Positions 51,682-60,399 of a stretch of DNA of 64,000 nt are shown here, one piece after another. Each line of letters begins with the position of its first letter. Within the stretch, counting starts at the first letter, position 1. The notes beneath the pieces were generated by a model, which saw nothing but the letters and a program-made list of their open reading frames with translations, searched no databases and was not told the DNA's origin. Position numbers and translations under genes: made by a program. This stretch comes from Oceanobacter sp045430275 (GTDB taxonomy: Bacteria; Pseudomonadota; Gammaproteobacteria; Pseudomonadales; Oceanobacteraceae). The stretch is taken from NCBI GenBank assembly GCA_045430275.1, contig JAILXU010000016.1, positions 11,937-75,936 of the forward strand. Direction: 5' to 3'.

Positions 51682-52302
51682 TTACTTGGAGTAAAGTTCT
51701 ACGATCAGGTTCTCGTTGATCTCAGCTGGGAGATCAGCGCGTTCCGGAGCAGAGTTGAAAGTGCCTTCCATCTTGCTCTTGTCGACATTGATCCAGCCAC
51801 AATCTGCGCGCTGACCTGCCAACTCAAGTGCAGTTTTGATGCGATCCTGATTCTTGGACTTTTCGCGAATCGCGACAACATCACCACTTCTTACGGAAAA
51901 AGACGGAACATTCACACTGCGACCATTAACGGTTACAGCTTTGTGAGAAACCAGCTGACGCGCTTCTGCACGAGTGGAACCGAAGCCCATACGGTATACA
52001 ACGTTATCCAGGCGAGCTTCCAGCAATTGCAGAAGGTTCTCACCAGTTGCACCTTTACGGCGGGCTGCTTCCTTGTAGTAGCTGCGGAATTGCTTTTCCA
52101 GAACGCCGTATAAACGACGAACTTTCTGCTTTTCACGCAACTGCAAACCATAATCAGACAAACGACCACGGCCTGCGCCGTGAACACCTGGCTTGGTTTC
52201 AGCCTTACATTTGGAATCCAGCGCACGAACACCGCTCTTCAGAAACAGATCGGTGCCTTCGCGACGAGACAGCTTACATTTTGGACCAATATAACGTGCC
52301 AT
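51682..52302 (-). CDS. rpsD: Ribosomal protein uS4
   Basis: The 206-residue small-subunit assembly protein starts MARYIGPKCKLSRREGTDLF and has an S4 RNA-binding domain (LDNVVYRMGFGSTRAEARQ). In E. coli S4 represses the alpha operon by binding the rpsM leader. Confidence 0.98.
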   Translation of the reverse strand: MARYIGPKCKLSRREGTDLFLKSGVRALDSKCKAETKPGVHGAGRGRLSDYGLQLREKQKVRRLYGVLEKQFRSYYKEAARRKGATGENLLQLLEARLDNVVYRMGFGSTRAEARQLVSHKAVTVNGRSVNVPSFSVRSGDVVAIREKSKNQDRIKTALELAGQRADCGWINVDKSKMEGTFNSAPERADLPAEINENLIVELYSK

Positions 52303-52314
52303 ATTTCTGCCTCC

Positions 52315-52704
52315 TTATACGCGACGCTTCTTAGGTGGACGACAGCCGTTATGCGGAATCGGTGTTACGTCTGTAATGTTGGAGATTTTATATCCACAAG
52401 CATTCAGGGCGCGAACAGCTGACTCACGGCCAGGGCCAGGACCTTTGACTTCAACGTCCAGGTTCTTCAGGCCATATTCTTTCGCAGCTTCACCAGCACG
52501 CTCTGCAGCAACCTGTGCAGCAAACGGCGTGCTCTTACGTGAGCCACGGAAACCAGAACCACCGGCAGTTGCCCAGGAAAGAGCATTACCCTGACGGTCT
52601 GTAATGGTTACGATGGTATTGTTAAAAGAGGCATGTATGTGGGCGATACCGTCCACAACCTGCTTTTTAACCTTTTTCTTGGTTGATTTTTGTGGCTTAG
52701 CCAT
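52315..52704 (-). CDS. rpsK: Ribosomal protein uS11
   Basis: The 129-residue small-subunit platform protein shows HIHASFNNTIVTITDRQGN and the C-terminal DVTPIPHNGCRPPKKRRV, both diagnostic. A 70-nt gap with a stem-loop separates it from rpsM. Confidence 0.98.
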   Translation of the reverse strand: MAKPQKSTKKKVKKQVVDGIAHIHASFNNTIVTITDRQGNALSWATAGGSGFRGSRKSTPFAAQVAAERAGEAAKEYGLKNLDVEVKGPGPGRESAVRALNACGYKISNITDVTPIPHNGCRPPKKRRV

Positions 52705-52763
52705 TAATTAATCCTGCTTTTAATATCAACACTGCAACAAGTGAATGCAGCTACACTAAAAGA

Positions 52764-52789
52764 CCAATCCGAAATCACTTACGGATTGG
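52764..52789 (-). promoter_or_regulatory. Stem-loop at the rpsM-rpsK junction
   Basis: CCAATCCG and CGGATTGG form a perfect 8-bp stem with a 10-nt loop overlapping the rpsM stop codon. TCTTTT follows on the transcript. It could act as a partial terminator, a processing site or an mRNA stabiliser. Confidence 0.6.
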
Positions 52790-53131
52790 CTTACGCGGAC
52801 CCTTACGGGTACGAGCGTTAGTTTTAGTACGCTGACCGCGAAGAGGCAGGCTACGACGATGGCGAATGCCTCGGAAGCAACCCATGTCCATCAAACGCTT
52901 GATGTTCATTTGCACTTCACGACGCAAGTCACCTTCAACGGTAAACCTTGCTACTTCGTTACGGATCACATCCAGCTGCTCTTCGTTCAGATCACCCATA
53001 CGAGTGTCTTCAGCGATACCACTGGCAGAACAAATCTGCTGAGCAGTGGTTTTACCTACGCCATAGACGTAAGTCAGAGAAATAACTGCATGCTTGTTGT
53101 CAGGAATGTTGACACCGGCAATACGGGCCAT
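52775..53131 (-). CDS. rpsM: Ribosomal protein uS13
   Basis: The 118-residue small-subunit head protein starts MARIAGVNIPDNKHAVISLT and ends with a basic TKTNARTRKGPRKPIRK tail. It is the first gene of the alpha operon; its 100-nt leader contains a long hairpin. Confidence 0.98.
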   Translation of the reverse strand: MARIAGVNIPDNKHAVISLTYVYGVGKTTAQQICSASGIAEDTRMGDLNEEQLDVIRNEVARFTVEGDLRREVQMNIKRLMDMGCFRGIRHRRSLPLRGQRTKTNARTRKGPRKPIRK

Positions 53132-53177
53132 GTCTAACTCCGTTACACTTTACTTGATGAAAGGGCGCAAAATACTA

Positions 53178-53208
53178 CAGGTGGCTTGATCAAAAATCAA
53201 GCCACCTG
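53178..53208 (-). promoter_or_regulatory. 13-bp stem-loop in the rpmJ-rpsM spacer
   Basis: CAGGTGGCTTGAT and ATCAAGCCACCTG form a perfect 13-bp stem with a 5-nt loop, 46 nt upstream of rpsM. It lies where E. coli has the S4-repressed alpha-operon leader, but it does not look like the E. coli pseudoknot. It may be an attenuator, a terminator at the spc-alpha boundary, or an S4 site. Confidence 0.65.
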
Positions 53209-53237
53209 TTTCAATCATCACCCACCGTATCAGGATA

Positions 53238-53351
53238 TTAACCCTGACGTTGCTTATGCTTAGGGTCTGTACAAATCACACGTACGCTACCATTGCGACG
53301 AATGATCTTGCATTCCCTACACATTTTTTTAACAGACGCACGTACTTTCAT
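53238..53351 (-). CDS. rpmJ: Ribosomal protein bL36
   Basis: The 37-residue protein MKVRASVKKMCRECKIIRRN...CTDPKHKQRQG is bL36. The zinc ligands Cys-11, Cys-14, Cys-27 and His-32 are all present, so this is the zinc-binding form. It ends the spc operon after secY. Confidence 0.97.
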   Translation of the reverse strand: MKVRASVKKMCRECKIIRRNGSVRVICTDPKHKQRQG

Positions 53352-53371
53352 GACGGTCTCCTAAAATGAAC

Positions 53372-54694
53372 TCAACGAGTTGAGCCCATATTCTTCAGGT
53401 TTGCTTTTTTCATCAGGGAATCATACTGATGAGACATCAGATGAGACTGAACCTGTGCCATGAAATCCATGACAACCACCACAACGATCAGTAATGACGT
53501 TCCACCGAAGTAAAACGGCACGTCCGCCAGAACGATCAGAAATTGTGGCATCAGGCACACAGCCGTGATGTAAAGAGATCCAAACAGTGTCAGGCGACCC
53601 AACACACCATCAATATATTTGGCGGTTTGGATACCTGGGCGAATCCCTGGAATAAAGGCACCAGATTTCTTCAAGTTATCTGCCACTTCTTTCGGATTAA
53701 ACATCAAAGCCGTGTAGAAGTAACAGAAGAAGATGATGCCTGCAGCAAACAATACAATATATAAAGGCTGGCTTGGAGCCAGTGCCAGACTGACATCTTG
53801 CAACCATTCCATACCTTCACCCTTACCAAACCAGGTTCCTAGCGATGCAGGAAACAGCAGTAAAGATGAGGCAAAAATAGCCGGGATGACACCAGCCATG
53901 TTCAGCTTCAATGGCAAGTGGCTGCTCTGTGCCGCCATTTGGCGGTTACCCTGTTGACGCTTGGCATAGTTGATCGTAATACGGCGTTGACCGCGTTCTA
54001 CGAACACAACAAATGCAATAACAACAACAGCAAGAGCAGCAATCACCAGCAACAGAAGGATATTCAGATCTCCCTGACGAGCCGACTCGAAAGCCTGCCC
54101 GATCGCGCTGGGCAAGCCCGCAACGATACCTGCAAAGATCAGAATAGAGATACCGTTACCGATACCTCGTTCCGTTACCTGTTCACCAAGCCACATCATA
54201 AATACGGCACCGGCAACAAAAGAAGGAACTGCAGCAATGTAAAAATCGATACCAGCCGAGAAAGTAACCCCCTGACCGGCAAGACCTGCGGAAACACCGA
54301 AGGCCTGAAGAGTGGCCAAAAGGACGGTTCCGTAGCGCGTATATTGAGTAATCTTACGACGCCCGGATTCCCCTTCCTTTTTCAGCTGTTCCAGCTGAGG
54401 ACTCACTGCCGTCAGCAGTTGCATGATGATCGATGCAGAAATATACGGCATGATCCCCAGAGCAAGGATACTCATGCGCTCCAATGCACCACCGGAAAAC
54501 ATATTGAACATTTCCAGAATCGTGCCCTGGTTTTGCTCAAACAGCCGCGCGAGTGCCTCGGGGTTAATACCCGGAACCGGGATATGAGTACCGATGCGAT
54601 ATACAACAATTGCCAACAAGACAAACTTAATGCGAGACCAAAGTTCTCCCATTCCTTTTTGCATGCCTTGAGGTAGTGAGCCTTGAGTAGCCAT
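53372..54694 (-). CDS. secY: Protein translocase channel subunit SecY
   Basis: The 440-residue channel has ten membrane helices. Signatures include YRIGTHIPVPGINPEAL, the plug region, QLLTAVSPQLEQLKKEGE and MSHQYDSLMKKAN at the C-terminus. Its ATG overlaps the rplO stop by one base. Confidence 0.97.
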   Translation of the reverse strand: MATQGSLPQGMQKGMGELWSRIKFVLLAIVVYRIGTHIPVPGINPEALARLFEQNQGTILEMFNMFSGGALERMSILALGIMPYISASIIMQLLTAVSPQLEQLKKEGESGRRKITQYTRYGTVLLATLQAFGVSAGLAGQGVTFSAGIDFYIAAVPSFVAGAVFMMWLGEQVTERGIGNGISILIFAGIVAGLPSAIGQAFESARQGDLNILLLLVIAALAVVVIAFVVFVERGQRRITINYAKRQQGNRQMAAQSSHLPLKLNMAGVIPAIFASSLLLFPASLGTWFGKGEGMEWLQDVSLALAPSQPLYIVLFAAGIIFFCYFYTALMFNPKEVADNLKKSGAFIPGIRPGIQTAKYIDGVLGRLTLFGSLYITAVCLMPQFLIVLADVPFYFGGTSLLIVVVVVMDFMAQVQSHLMSHQYDSLMKKANLKNMGSTR

Positions 54695-55128
54695 TAGTCC
54701 TCGACCTTACCGCCCGCTGCTTCAATGGCAGCCTTGGCGCCTTTAGTGACTTTCAAACCTTTGACAGTAACAGCCTTGTTGACTTCACCGGACAGAATCA
54801 CGCGAGCGACCTTGATCTTCTCGCCAATGATATCTGCTGCTTTCAAAGCTTCCAGATCAACAACATCGCCTTCAACCAGAGTCAGTTCGTTGAGACGAAT
54901 CTCCGCAACGTACTGAGCCTTACGGGAAGTAAAGCCAAACTTTGGCAAACGACGGTGGATAGGCATCTGGCCACCCTCGAAACCTGGGGCAACACTACCA
55001 CCAGAACGAGACTTCAGACCCTTGTGACCACGACCACCGGTTTTTCCAAGACCGCTACCGATACCACGACCGACACGCTTGCGCGTTGCCTTGGAACCAG
55101 GAGCCGGGCTCAATTCATTGAGACGCAT
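54694..55128 (-). CDS. rplO: Ribosomal protein uL15
   Basis: The 144-residue large-subunit protein starts MRLNELSPAPGSKATRKRVG with a glycine-rich GRGIGSGLGKTGGRGHKG. It is coupled to secY by a TAATG overlap. Confidence 0.98.
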   Translation of the reverse strand: MRLNELSPAPGSKATRKRVGRGIGSGLGKTGGRGHKGLKSRSGGSVAPGFEGGQMPIHRRLPKFGFTSRKAQYVAEIRLNELTLVEGDVVDLEALKAADIIGEKIKVARVILSGEVNKAVTVKGLKVTKGAKAAIEAAGGKVED

Positions 55129-55129
55129 A

Positions 55130-55315
55130 TTACTCCCCTTCTACCTTAACCATGTATTTAACCTGGTTGATCATGCCACGAACGGAAGGAGTATCTTCCA
55201 GCTCAACGGTATGACCGATACGGCGCAGACCAAGACCTTTCATGGTTGCGCGGTGCTTAGGTAAGCGACCAATGGTACTGCGGGTCTGGGTAACCTTTAC
55301 AGTTTTCTTTTCCAT
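55130..55315 (-). CDS. rpmD: Ribosomal protein uL30
   Basis: The 61-residue protein contains TQTRSTIGRLPKHRATMKGL, the uL30 signature. It lies between rpsE and rplO with near-zero spacing. Confidence 0.97.
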   Translation of the reverse strand: MEKKTVKVTQTRSTIGRLPKHRATMKGLGLRRIGHTVELEDTPSVRGMINQVKYMVKVEGE

Positions 55316-55321
55316 AACGCT

Positions 55322-55843
55322 TTACCCCAGAATATCTTCAACTGACTTGCCGCGCTTGGCTGCAATCTGTTCAGGAGAACGCATCTGCGCCAGACCATTA
55401 AAGGTCGCACGCACTACGTTGTTCGGATTGGTAGAACCGTAGCACTTGGCCAGTACGTTCTTGACACCAACCATTTCCAGAACGGCACGCATCGCACCAC
55501 CGGCGATGATACCAGTACCTTCAGAAGCAGGCTGCATGTAGACCTGAGCACCAGAGTGACGGGCCTTAACAGGATACTGCAAGGTAGAACCGTCAAGCTG
55601 GACACTGACCATATTACGCTTGGCCTGTTCCATTGCTTTCTGGATAGCCATTGGTACTTCACGTGATTTACCACGACCAAAGCCAACACGGCCATTACCA
55701 TCACCAACCACTGTCAATGCAGTGAAGGCGAAGATACGACCACCTTTAACAACCTTTGCTACACGGTTAACTTGAACCAGCTTTTCTTGCAGCTCGCTCT
55801 CGTTACGGTCGTTATTACGTTCATTACGTTCGTTATTTGCCAT
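55322..55843 (-). CDS. rpsE: Ribosomal protein uS5
   Basis: The 173-residue small-subunit protein shows EKLVQVNRVAKVVKGGRIF, VGFGRGKSREVPMAIQKA and the C-terminal GKSVEDILG. The N-terminus has an Asn/Arg-rich run (NNERNERNNDRNE). Confidence 0.98.
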   Translation of the reverse strand: MANNERNERNNDRNESELQEKLVQVNRVAKVVKGGRIFAFTALTVVGDGNGRVGFGRGKSREVPMAIQKAMEQAKRNMVSVQLDGSTLQYPVKARHSGAQVYMQPASEGTGIIAGGAMRAVLEMVGVKNVLAKCYGSTNPNNVVRATFNGLAQMRSPEQIAAKRGKSVEDILG

Positions 55844-55854
55844 GATCTCTACCC

Positions 55855-56205
55855 TTAGAATTCGAGGCCGTTTTCACGAGCCGCATCAGCCAGAGCTTTA
55901 ACACGACCATGGTATTTGAAACCTGAACGGTCAAATGCAACCTTGGTGATACCAGCTGCTTTTGCACGCTCGGCGATCAGCTGACCGACGCGAGTTGCAG
56001 CACTGACGTTACCAGTCGTTTCGTTACGCAGATCGGCTTCTACGGTAGAAGCTGTCGCCAGGACGCTAGCGCCATTGGCAGAAATGATCTGAGCATAAAT
56101 GTGTTGTGGTGTACGGTGTACACACATACGCACCGCGCTTTTCTCACGGATGTGCATCCGAGTCTTCTTGGCACGGCGCAGACGAGCTTTTTTCTTCTCA
56201 TTCAT
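55855..56205 (-). CDS. rplR: Ribosomal protein uL18
   Basis: The 116-residue 5S rRNA-binding protein starts MNEKKKARLRRAKKTRMHIR and ends DRSGFKYHGRVKALADAARE. Confidence 0.98.
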   Translation of the reverse strand: MNEKKKARLRRAKKTRMHIREKSAVRMCVHRTPQHIYAQIISANGASVLATASTVEADLRNETTGNVSAATRVGQLIAERAKAAGITKVAFDRSGFKYHGRVKALADAARENGLEF

Positions 56206-56215
56206 GGCCTAGACC

Positions 56216-56749
56216 TTACTTTTTCTTGGCTTCTTTACGACGAACATGTTCGTCAGCGTAACGAACACCTTTGCCCTTATAAGGCTCTGGTGGACGATAA
56301 CCACGGATCTCAGCAGCAACCTGGCCGACTTGCTGCTTATCAATACCTTTGATAACCACTTCAGTCTGGCTTGGAGTCTCTGCCTTGATGCCTTCTGGTA
56401 GCGCATAATCGACAGGATGAGAGAAGCCCAGTGAGAGATTCAGAGTTTTACCTGATGCTTTGGCACGATAACCAACACCTTGCAAAACCAGTTTCTTTTC
56501 AAAGCCAACGGTTACACCAGTAACCATGTTGTTAACCAAAGAACGGAAGGTACCCGCCATGGCGTTAGCTTTTTTGTCAGCAGTTTTGGGTGCAAACGTC
56601 AGTTGTCCATCAGCTTGGCTGATTTCAACAGATTCGTGCACAGCCAGTTCCAGAGAACCCTGCTTACCTTTGACAGCAATCTTGTCACCTTCCAGCTTGA
56701 CTTCAACGCCAGCAGGAATCGCAACGGGAGACTTAGCAATACGAGACAT
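56216..56749 (-). CDS. rplF: Ribosomal protein uL6
   Basis: The 177-residue large-subunit protein starts MSRIAKSPVAIPAGVEVKLE; the C-terminal signature RPPEPYKGKGVRYADEHVRR is intact. Confidence 0.98.
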   Translation of the reverse strand: MSRIAKSPVAIPAGVEVKLEGDKIAVKGKQGSLELAVHESVEISQADGQLTFAPKTADKKANAMAGTFRSLVNNMVTGVTVGFEKKLVLQGVGYRAKASGKTLNLSLGFSHPVDYALPEGIKAETPSQTEVVIKGIDKQQVGQVAAEIRGYRPPEPYKGKGVRYADEHVRRKEAKKK

Positions 56750-56758
56750 AGTACCCCC

Positions 56759-57151
56759 TTAGAACACAGTGGCTATAACTTCACCGCCAACACCCGCAGC
56801 ACGGGCAGCGCGATCAGTCATAACGCCTTTGGAGGTGGATACGATAGCAACGCCCAAACCAGCTTCTACCTTTGGCAGTTCTGTGGCGCCCTTGTACTGA
56901 CGCAGACCTGGACGACTCACACGCTGAATGCGTTCGATAACAGGTTTGCCTTCGTAGTACTTCAACTCAATGGTCATAGTCGGCTTGGTTTCTTCATTAA
57001 CAGAAAAACCAGTGATATAACCTTCTGTTTCCAGAACCTGGGCAACAGATTTTTTAATCTTGGATGACGGCATACTCACATTCGTATGGCCCGCTTGCTG
57101 GGCGTTACGAATGCGGGTAAACATATCCGCCAACGTATCTTGCATACTCAT
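56759..57151 (-). CDS. rpsH: Ribosomal protein uS8
   Basis: The 130-residue small-subunit protein starts MSMQDTLADMFTRIRNAQQA and contains VSTSKGVMTDRAARAAGVGG. In E. coli S8 represses the spc operon at a site upstream of rplE; here a hairpin lies just before rpsH. Confidence 0.98.
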   Translation of the reverse strand: MSMQDTLADMFTRIRNAQQAGHTNVSMPSSKIKKSVAQVLETEGYITGFSVNEETKPTMTIELKYYEGKPVIERIQRVSRPGLRQYKGATELPKVEAGLGVAIVSTSKGVMTDRAARAAGVGGEVIATVF

Positions 57152-57176
57152 TTATTTTACCTCTGTTGTACAGCGC

Positions 57177-57204
57177 TCTCCCGAATGCTTTCACATTCGG
57201 GAGA
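57177..57204 (-). promoter_or_regulatory. 11-bp stem-loop between rpsN and rpsH
   Basis: TCTCCCGAATG and CATTCGGGAGA form a perfect 11-bp stem with a 6-nt loop, filling most of the 59-nt spacer. No T-run follows on the transcript, so a processing or translational control role is more likely than termination. Confidence 0.65.
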
Positions 57205-57210
57205 AATTGC

Positions 57211-57516
57211 TTACCAACTAGCTTTTTTCAGACCCGGCACATTACCCTTCATCCCTTCTTCACGCAACTTAATACGTGACAGCTTGAACTTGCGGTAAAC
57301 ACCGTGTGGACGGCCTGTCAGTTGACAACGACGTTGCAAACGGCTTGATGACGAATCACGCGGCAGTTTTTGCAGTGTCTGTTGTGCATTCCAGCGTTCT
57401 TCATCAGAAGACTCTGGGTTCTTGATGATCGCTTTCAGTTCCTCGCGCTTGGCAGCAAACTTGGCGACCAGTTTTTCACGCTTCAGCTCACGCTGCTTCA
57501 TGCTGATTTTAGCCAT
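57211..57516 (-). CDS. rpsN: Ribosomal protein uS14
   Basis: The 101-residue small-subunit protein starts MAKISMKQRELKREKLVAKF. It has RCQLTGRPHGVYRKF but no CxxC pairs, so it is the zinc-independent long form. Confidence 0.98.
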   Translation of the reverse strand: MAKISMKQRELKREKLVAKFAAKREELKAIIKNPESSDEERWNAQQTLQKLPRDSSSSRLQRRCQLTGRPHGVYRKFKLSRIKLREEGMKGNVPGLKKASW

Positions 57517-57526
57517 GGTTCACTCC

Positions 57527-58066
57527 TCAGTTACGGAACGGGAACTGCAACGCTTTAAGCAAAGCGTGGCCTTCTTCGTTGGTCTTGGCAGTTGTAGTGA
57601 TCGTCACATCCATACCGCGAACCTTGTCTACTTTGTCGTAGTCAATTTCAGGGAAGATGATCTGTTCCTTGATGCCCATGCTGTAGTTACCACGACCATC
57701 AAAAGATTTGCCGTTGATACCACGGAAGTCACGAACACGTGGCAGAGAGATATCGATCAGACGATCCATAAATTCCCACATACGGTCACGACGCAAGGTT
57801 ACCTTACAACCAATAGGCCAGCCTTCACGAACTTTAAAGCCCGCTACAGACTTGCGTGCTTTGGTGACAACTGCTTTCTGACCTGAAATTGCTTCCATAT
57901 CAGCAACCGCAAAGTCCATCAGCTTCTTGTCACCCAGCGCTTCACCAACACCCATATTCAGGGTGATCTTGGTGATTTTGGGTACTTCCATAACGTTCTT
58001 GTAGCCAAACTCTTCAGTCAACTTGGCTACTACTTCGTTTTTATACAGTTCTTCTAAACGTGACAT
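57527..58066 (-). CDS. rplE: Ribosomal protein uL5
   Basis: The 179-residue 5S rRNA-binding protein contains ITLNMGVGEA and GIKEQIIFPEIDYDK. ATG 58066 (MSRLEELYKNEV) gives exactly the E. coli length; six upstream in-frame codons are rejected. Confidence 0.97.
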   Translation of the reverse strand: MSRLEELYKNEVVAKLTEEFGYKNVMEVPKITKITLNMGVGEALGDKKLMDFAVADMEAISGQKAVVTKARKSVAGFKVREGWPIGCKVTLRRDRMWEFMDRLIDISLPRVRDFRGINGKSFDGRGNYSMGIKEQIIFPEIDYDKVDKVRGMDVTITTTAKTNEEGHALLKALQFPFRN

Positions 58067-58084
58067 AGCAGTATCAAGCTCCAA

Positions 58085-58399
58085 TTAGGCGTCGACAACG
58101 TCGCCAGTGGATTTGAAGATACGTACCTTCTTGTCACCCTCAACCTTGAAGCCGACACGATCGGCTTTCTCAGCTTTAGGATTCCAGATAGCAACGTTGG
58201 AAGCCTGAATACCAGCCTCACGCTCAATGATGCCACCTGGCTGTTGCAGGTACGGGTTTGGCTTCTGGTGTTTTTTCACCATGTTGATGCCCGTGACAAT
58301 CAGGCGACCGTCTGCCAGTACTTTTTGCACTGTGCCGCGCTTGCCTTTATCTTTGCCAGCGATAACAACAACTTCATCTTTACTGCGAATTTTCAACAT
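58085..58399 (-). CDS. rplX: Ribosomal protein uL24
   Basis: The 104-residue assembly protein has the KOW motif VIAGKDKGKRGTVQKVLAD and GINMVKKHQKP. Confidence 0.98.
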   Translation of the reverse strand: MLKIRSKDEVVVIAGKDKGKRGTVQKVLADGRLIVTGINMVKKHQKPNPYLQQPGGIIEREAGIQASNVAIWNPKAEKADRVGFKVEGDKKVRIFKSTGDVVDA

Positions 58400-58412
58400 C
58401 GTTTATCCTCCC

Positions 58413-58781
58413 TTACAGCACTTCAGGTGCGAGGGAAATGATCTTCATGAACTGCTCAGAGCGCAGCTCACGAGTCACAGGGCCGAAGATACGGGTGCCA
58501 ATTGGTGCCAGGGATGCATTCAAAAGAACTGCAGAGTTGACATCAAAACGGATAACAGAACCGTCTGGACGACGCACACCTTTACGGGTACGAACAACCA
58601 CAGCATTCATTACCTGGCCCTTTTTAACTTTACCGCGAGGAATTGCTTCCTTAACGGATACCTTGATCAGATCACCGATGCCGGCATAACGACGATGAGA
58701 GCCGCCCAGTACTTTAATGCACTGAACACGCTTTGCGCCGCTGTTGTCGGCAACGTCCAGCATAGATTGTGTTTGGATCAT
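58413..58781 (-). CDS. rplN: Ribosomal protein uL14
   Basis: The 122-residue protein starts MIQTQSMLDVADNSGAKRVQ and contains RRYAGIGDLIKVSVKEAIP. It is the first gene of the spc block. Confidence 0.98.
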   Translation of the reverse strand: MIQTQSMLDVADNSGAKRVQCIKVLGGSHRRYAGIGDLIKVSVKEAIPRGKVKKGQVMNAVVVRTRKGVRRPDGSVIRFDVNSAVLLNASLAPIGTRIFGPVTRELRSEQFMKIISLAPEVL

Positions 58782-58812
58782 GCCATTCGCTCCTAACTAA
58801 CTGCGCCCGGCC

Positions 58813-59079
58813 TTAGACCTTGGCGGCGCGCTCGTCGATTTTTACCAGCGACCATGTCTTGTTTTTAGACAAAGGACGCGACTCTTGTACAGTAACGATA
58901 TCGCCAATCTGGCATTCGTTGTTGGCATCGTGAGCCATAACTTTGGTGGAACGCTTCACAAACTTCTTATAAATAGGATGCTTGACGAAACGCTCAACCA
59001 GAACAGTGATGGACTTGTCCATCTTGTTGCTCACGACACGACCACTCAGGGTGCGAACGTTTTTTGTGTTCTCAGTCAT
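58813..59079 (-). CDS. rpsQ: Ribosomal protein uS17
   Basis: The 88-residue protein contains LSGRVVSNKMDKSITVLVER and PLSKNKTWSLV. It ends the S10 block; a 31-nt gap precedes rplN. Confidence 0.98.
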   Translation of the reverse strand: MTENTKNVRTLSGRVVSNKMDKSITVLVERFVKHPIYKKFVKRSTKVMAHDANNECQIGDIVTVQESRPLSKNKTWSLVKIDERAAKV

Positions 59080-59081
59080 GA

Positions 59082-59273
59082 TTATTCACCTGCCTTCTGT
59101 GCCAGCACGGTCTTTACTCGAGCGATGTCGCGGCGAGTTTGGCCAATCAGATGAGTTTGACCCAACTGACCGGTTGCTTTCTGCATACGCAACTTAAATT
59201 GTTCGCTCAACAGTTCTTCCAGCTGAGATTTCAGCTCAGCTACTGATTTTTCTTTCAGTTCACTCGCTTTCAT
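59082..59273 (-). CDS. rpmC: Ribosomal protein uL29
   Basis: The 63-residue protein begins MKASELKEKSVAELKSQL. ATG 59273 overlaps the rplP stop by one base; a GTG one codon upstream is the alternative. Confidence 0.97.
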   Translation of the reverse strand: MKASELKEKSVAELKSQLEELLSEQFKLRMQKATGQLGQTHLIGQTRRDIARVKTVLAQKAGE

Positions 59274-59686
59274 CACAGCACCGTCCGTTTAACGAAAACA
59301 GTTTCAAAAGGCAGTTTCGCAGCAGCCAATGCAAAGGCCTCGCGAGCCAGTTCTTCTGGAACACCTTCCATTTCGTACAGAACCTTGCCTGGCTGAATCT
59401 GGCAAACCCAGTATTCAACATTACCCTTACCTTTACCCATACGAACCTCAAGAGGCTTCTCGGTAATCGGCTTGTCAGGGAAGACACGGATCCAGATTTT
59501 GCCGCCACGCTTGACCTTACGAGTCATTGCACGACGAGCTGCTTCAATTTGACGCGAAGTCAGACGGCCACGGCCAGTTGCTTTCAGGGCATATTCGCCG
59601 AAGCTGACCTTGGAGCCACGAATGGCAAGGCCACGGTTACGACCGGTCTGAACTTTGCGGAATTTGGTACGTTTTGGTAACAACAT
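59273..59686 (-). CDS. rplP: Ribosomal protein uL16
   Basis: The 137-residue protein starts MLLPKRTKFRKVQTGRNRGL and contains RKVKRGGKIWIRVFPDKP and RMGKGKGNVEYWV. Confidence 0.98.
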   Translation of the reverse strand: MLLPKRTKFRKVQTGRNRGLAIRGSKVSFGEYALKATGRGRLTSRQIEAARRAMTRKVKRGGKIWIRVFPDKPITEKPLEVRMGKGKGNVEYWVCQIQPGKVLYEMEGVPEELAREAFALAAAKLPFETVFVKRTVL

Positions 59687-59698
59687 TACTCAATCCCC

Positions 59699-60388
59699 TT
59701 AAGAGCGACCGTTTTTCTTCTTGCCCTGGCTTTTGGCTCGTTCACGAACTTCCTGGATACCACCCAGAATTTCGCCTTTGAAGATCCAAACCTTGACACC
59801 AATCACACCGTAAGTCGTGTGGGCTTCATAGGTTGCATAATCGATGTCCGCACGCAGTGTGTGCAGCGGTACACGACCTTCACGATACCATTCGCTACGA
59901 GCAATCTCAGCGCCACCGAGACGGCCACTGACCTGGATTTTGATGCCTTCAGCACCGCCACGCATAGCATTCTGAACCGCACGCTTCATAGCGCGACGGA
60001 ACATAACACGGCGTTCGAGCTGGCTGGCTACGCTTTGCGCGACCAGTTTTGCATCAAGATCCGGCTTGCGAATTTCTTCAATATTGATGTGAACCGGAAT
60101 CCCCATCACTTCAGTGAGATCCTTACGCAGGGTCTCAACATCTTCGCCTTTCTTACCAATCACGATGCCTGGACGGGCAGTGTGAATAGTAACTTTGGCG
60201 TTTTGAGCTGGACGCTCAATGACTACCTTGCTGACAGATGCCTTTTCCAGGCGCTGTTCGACCATAGTACGAACATTGATATCAGTCAGCAGGTTTTCGG
60301 CGTATTTGTCCTTACCGGCATACCAGATCGAATTGTGATCTTTGGTGATACCCAAGCGGATACCGGTTGGATGAACTTTCTGACCCAT
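59699..60388 (-). CDS. rpsC: Ribosomal protein uS3
   Basis: The 229-residue protein begins MGQKVHPTGIRLGITKDHNS. It has a KH domain (RPGIVIGKKGEDVETLRKDL) and KVWIFKGEI near the end. ATG 60388 is used; the upstream frame overlaps rplV. Confidence 0.98.
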   Translation of the reverse strand: MGQKVHPTGIRLGITKDHNSIWYAGKDKYAENLLTDINVRTMVEQRLEKASVSKVVIERPAQNAKVTIHTARPGIVIGKKGEDVETLRKDLTEVMGIPVHINIEEIRKPDLDAKLVAQSVASQLERRVMFRRAMKRAVQNAMRGGAEGIKIQVSGRLGGAEIARSEWYREGRVPLHTLRADIDYATYEAHTTYGVIGVKVWIFKGEILGGIQEVRERAKSQGKKKNGRS

Positions 60389-60399
60389 CTGACCAACTC

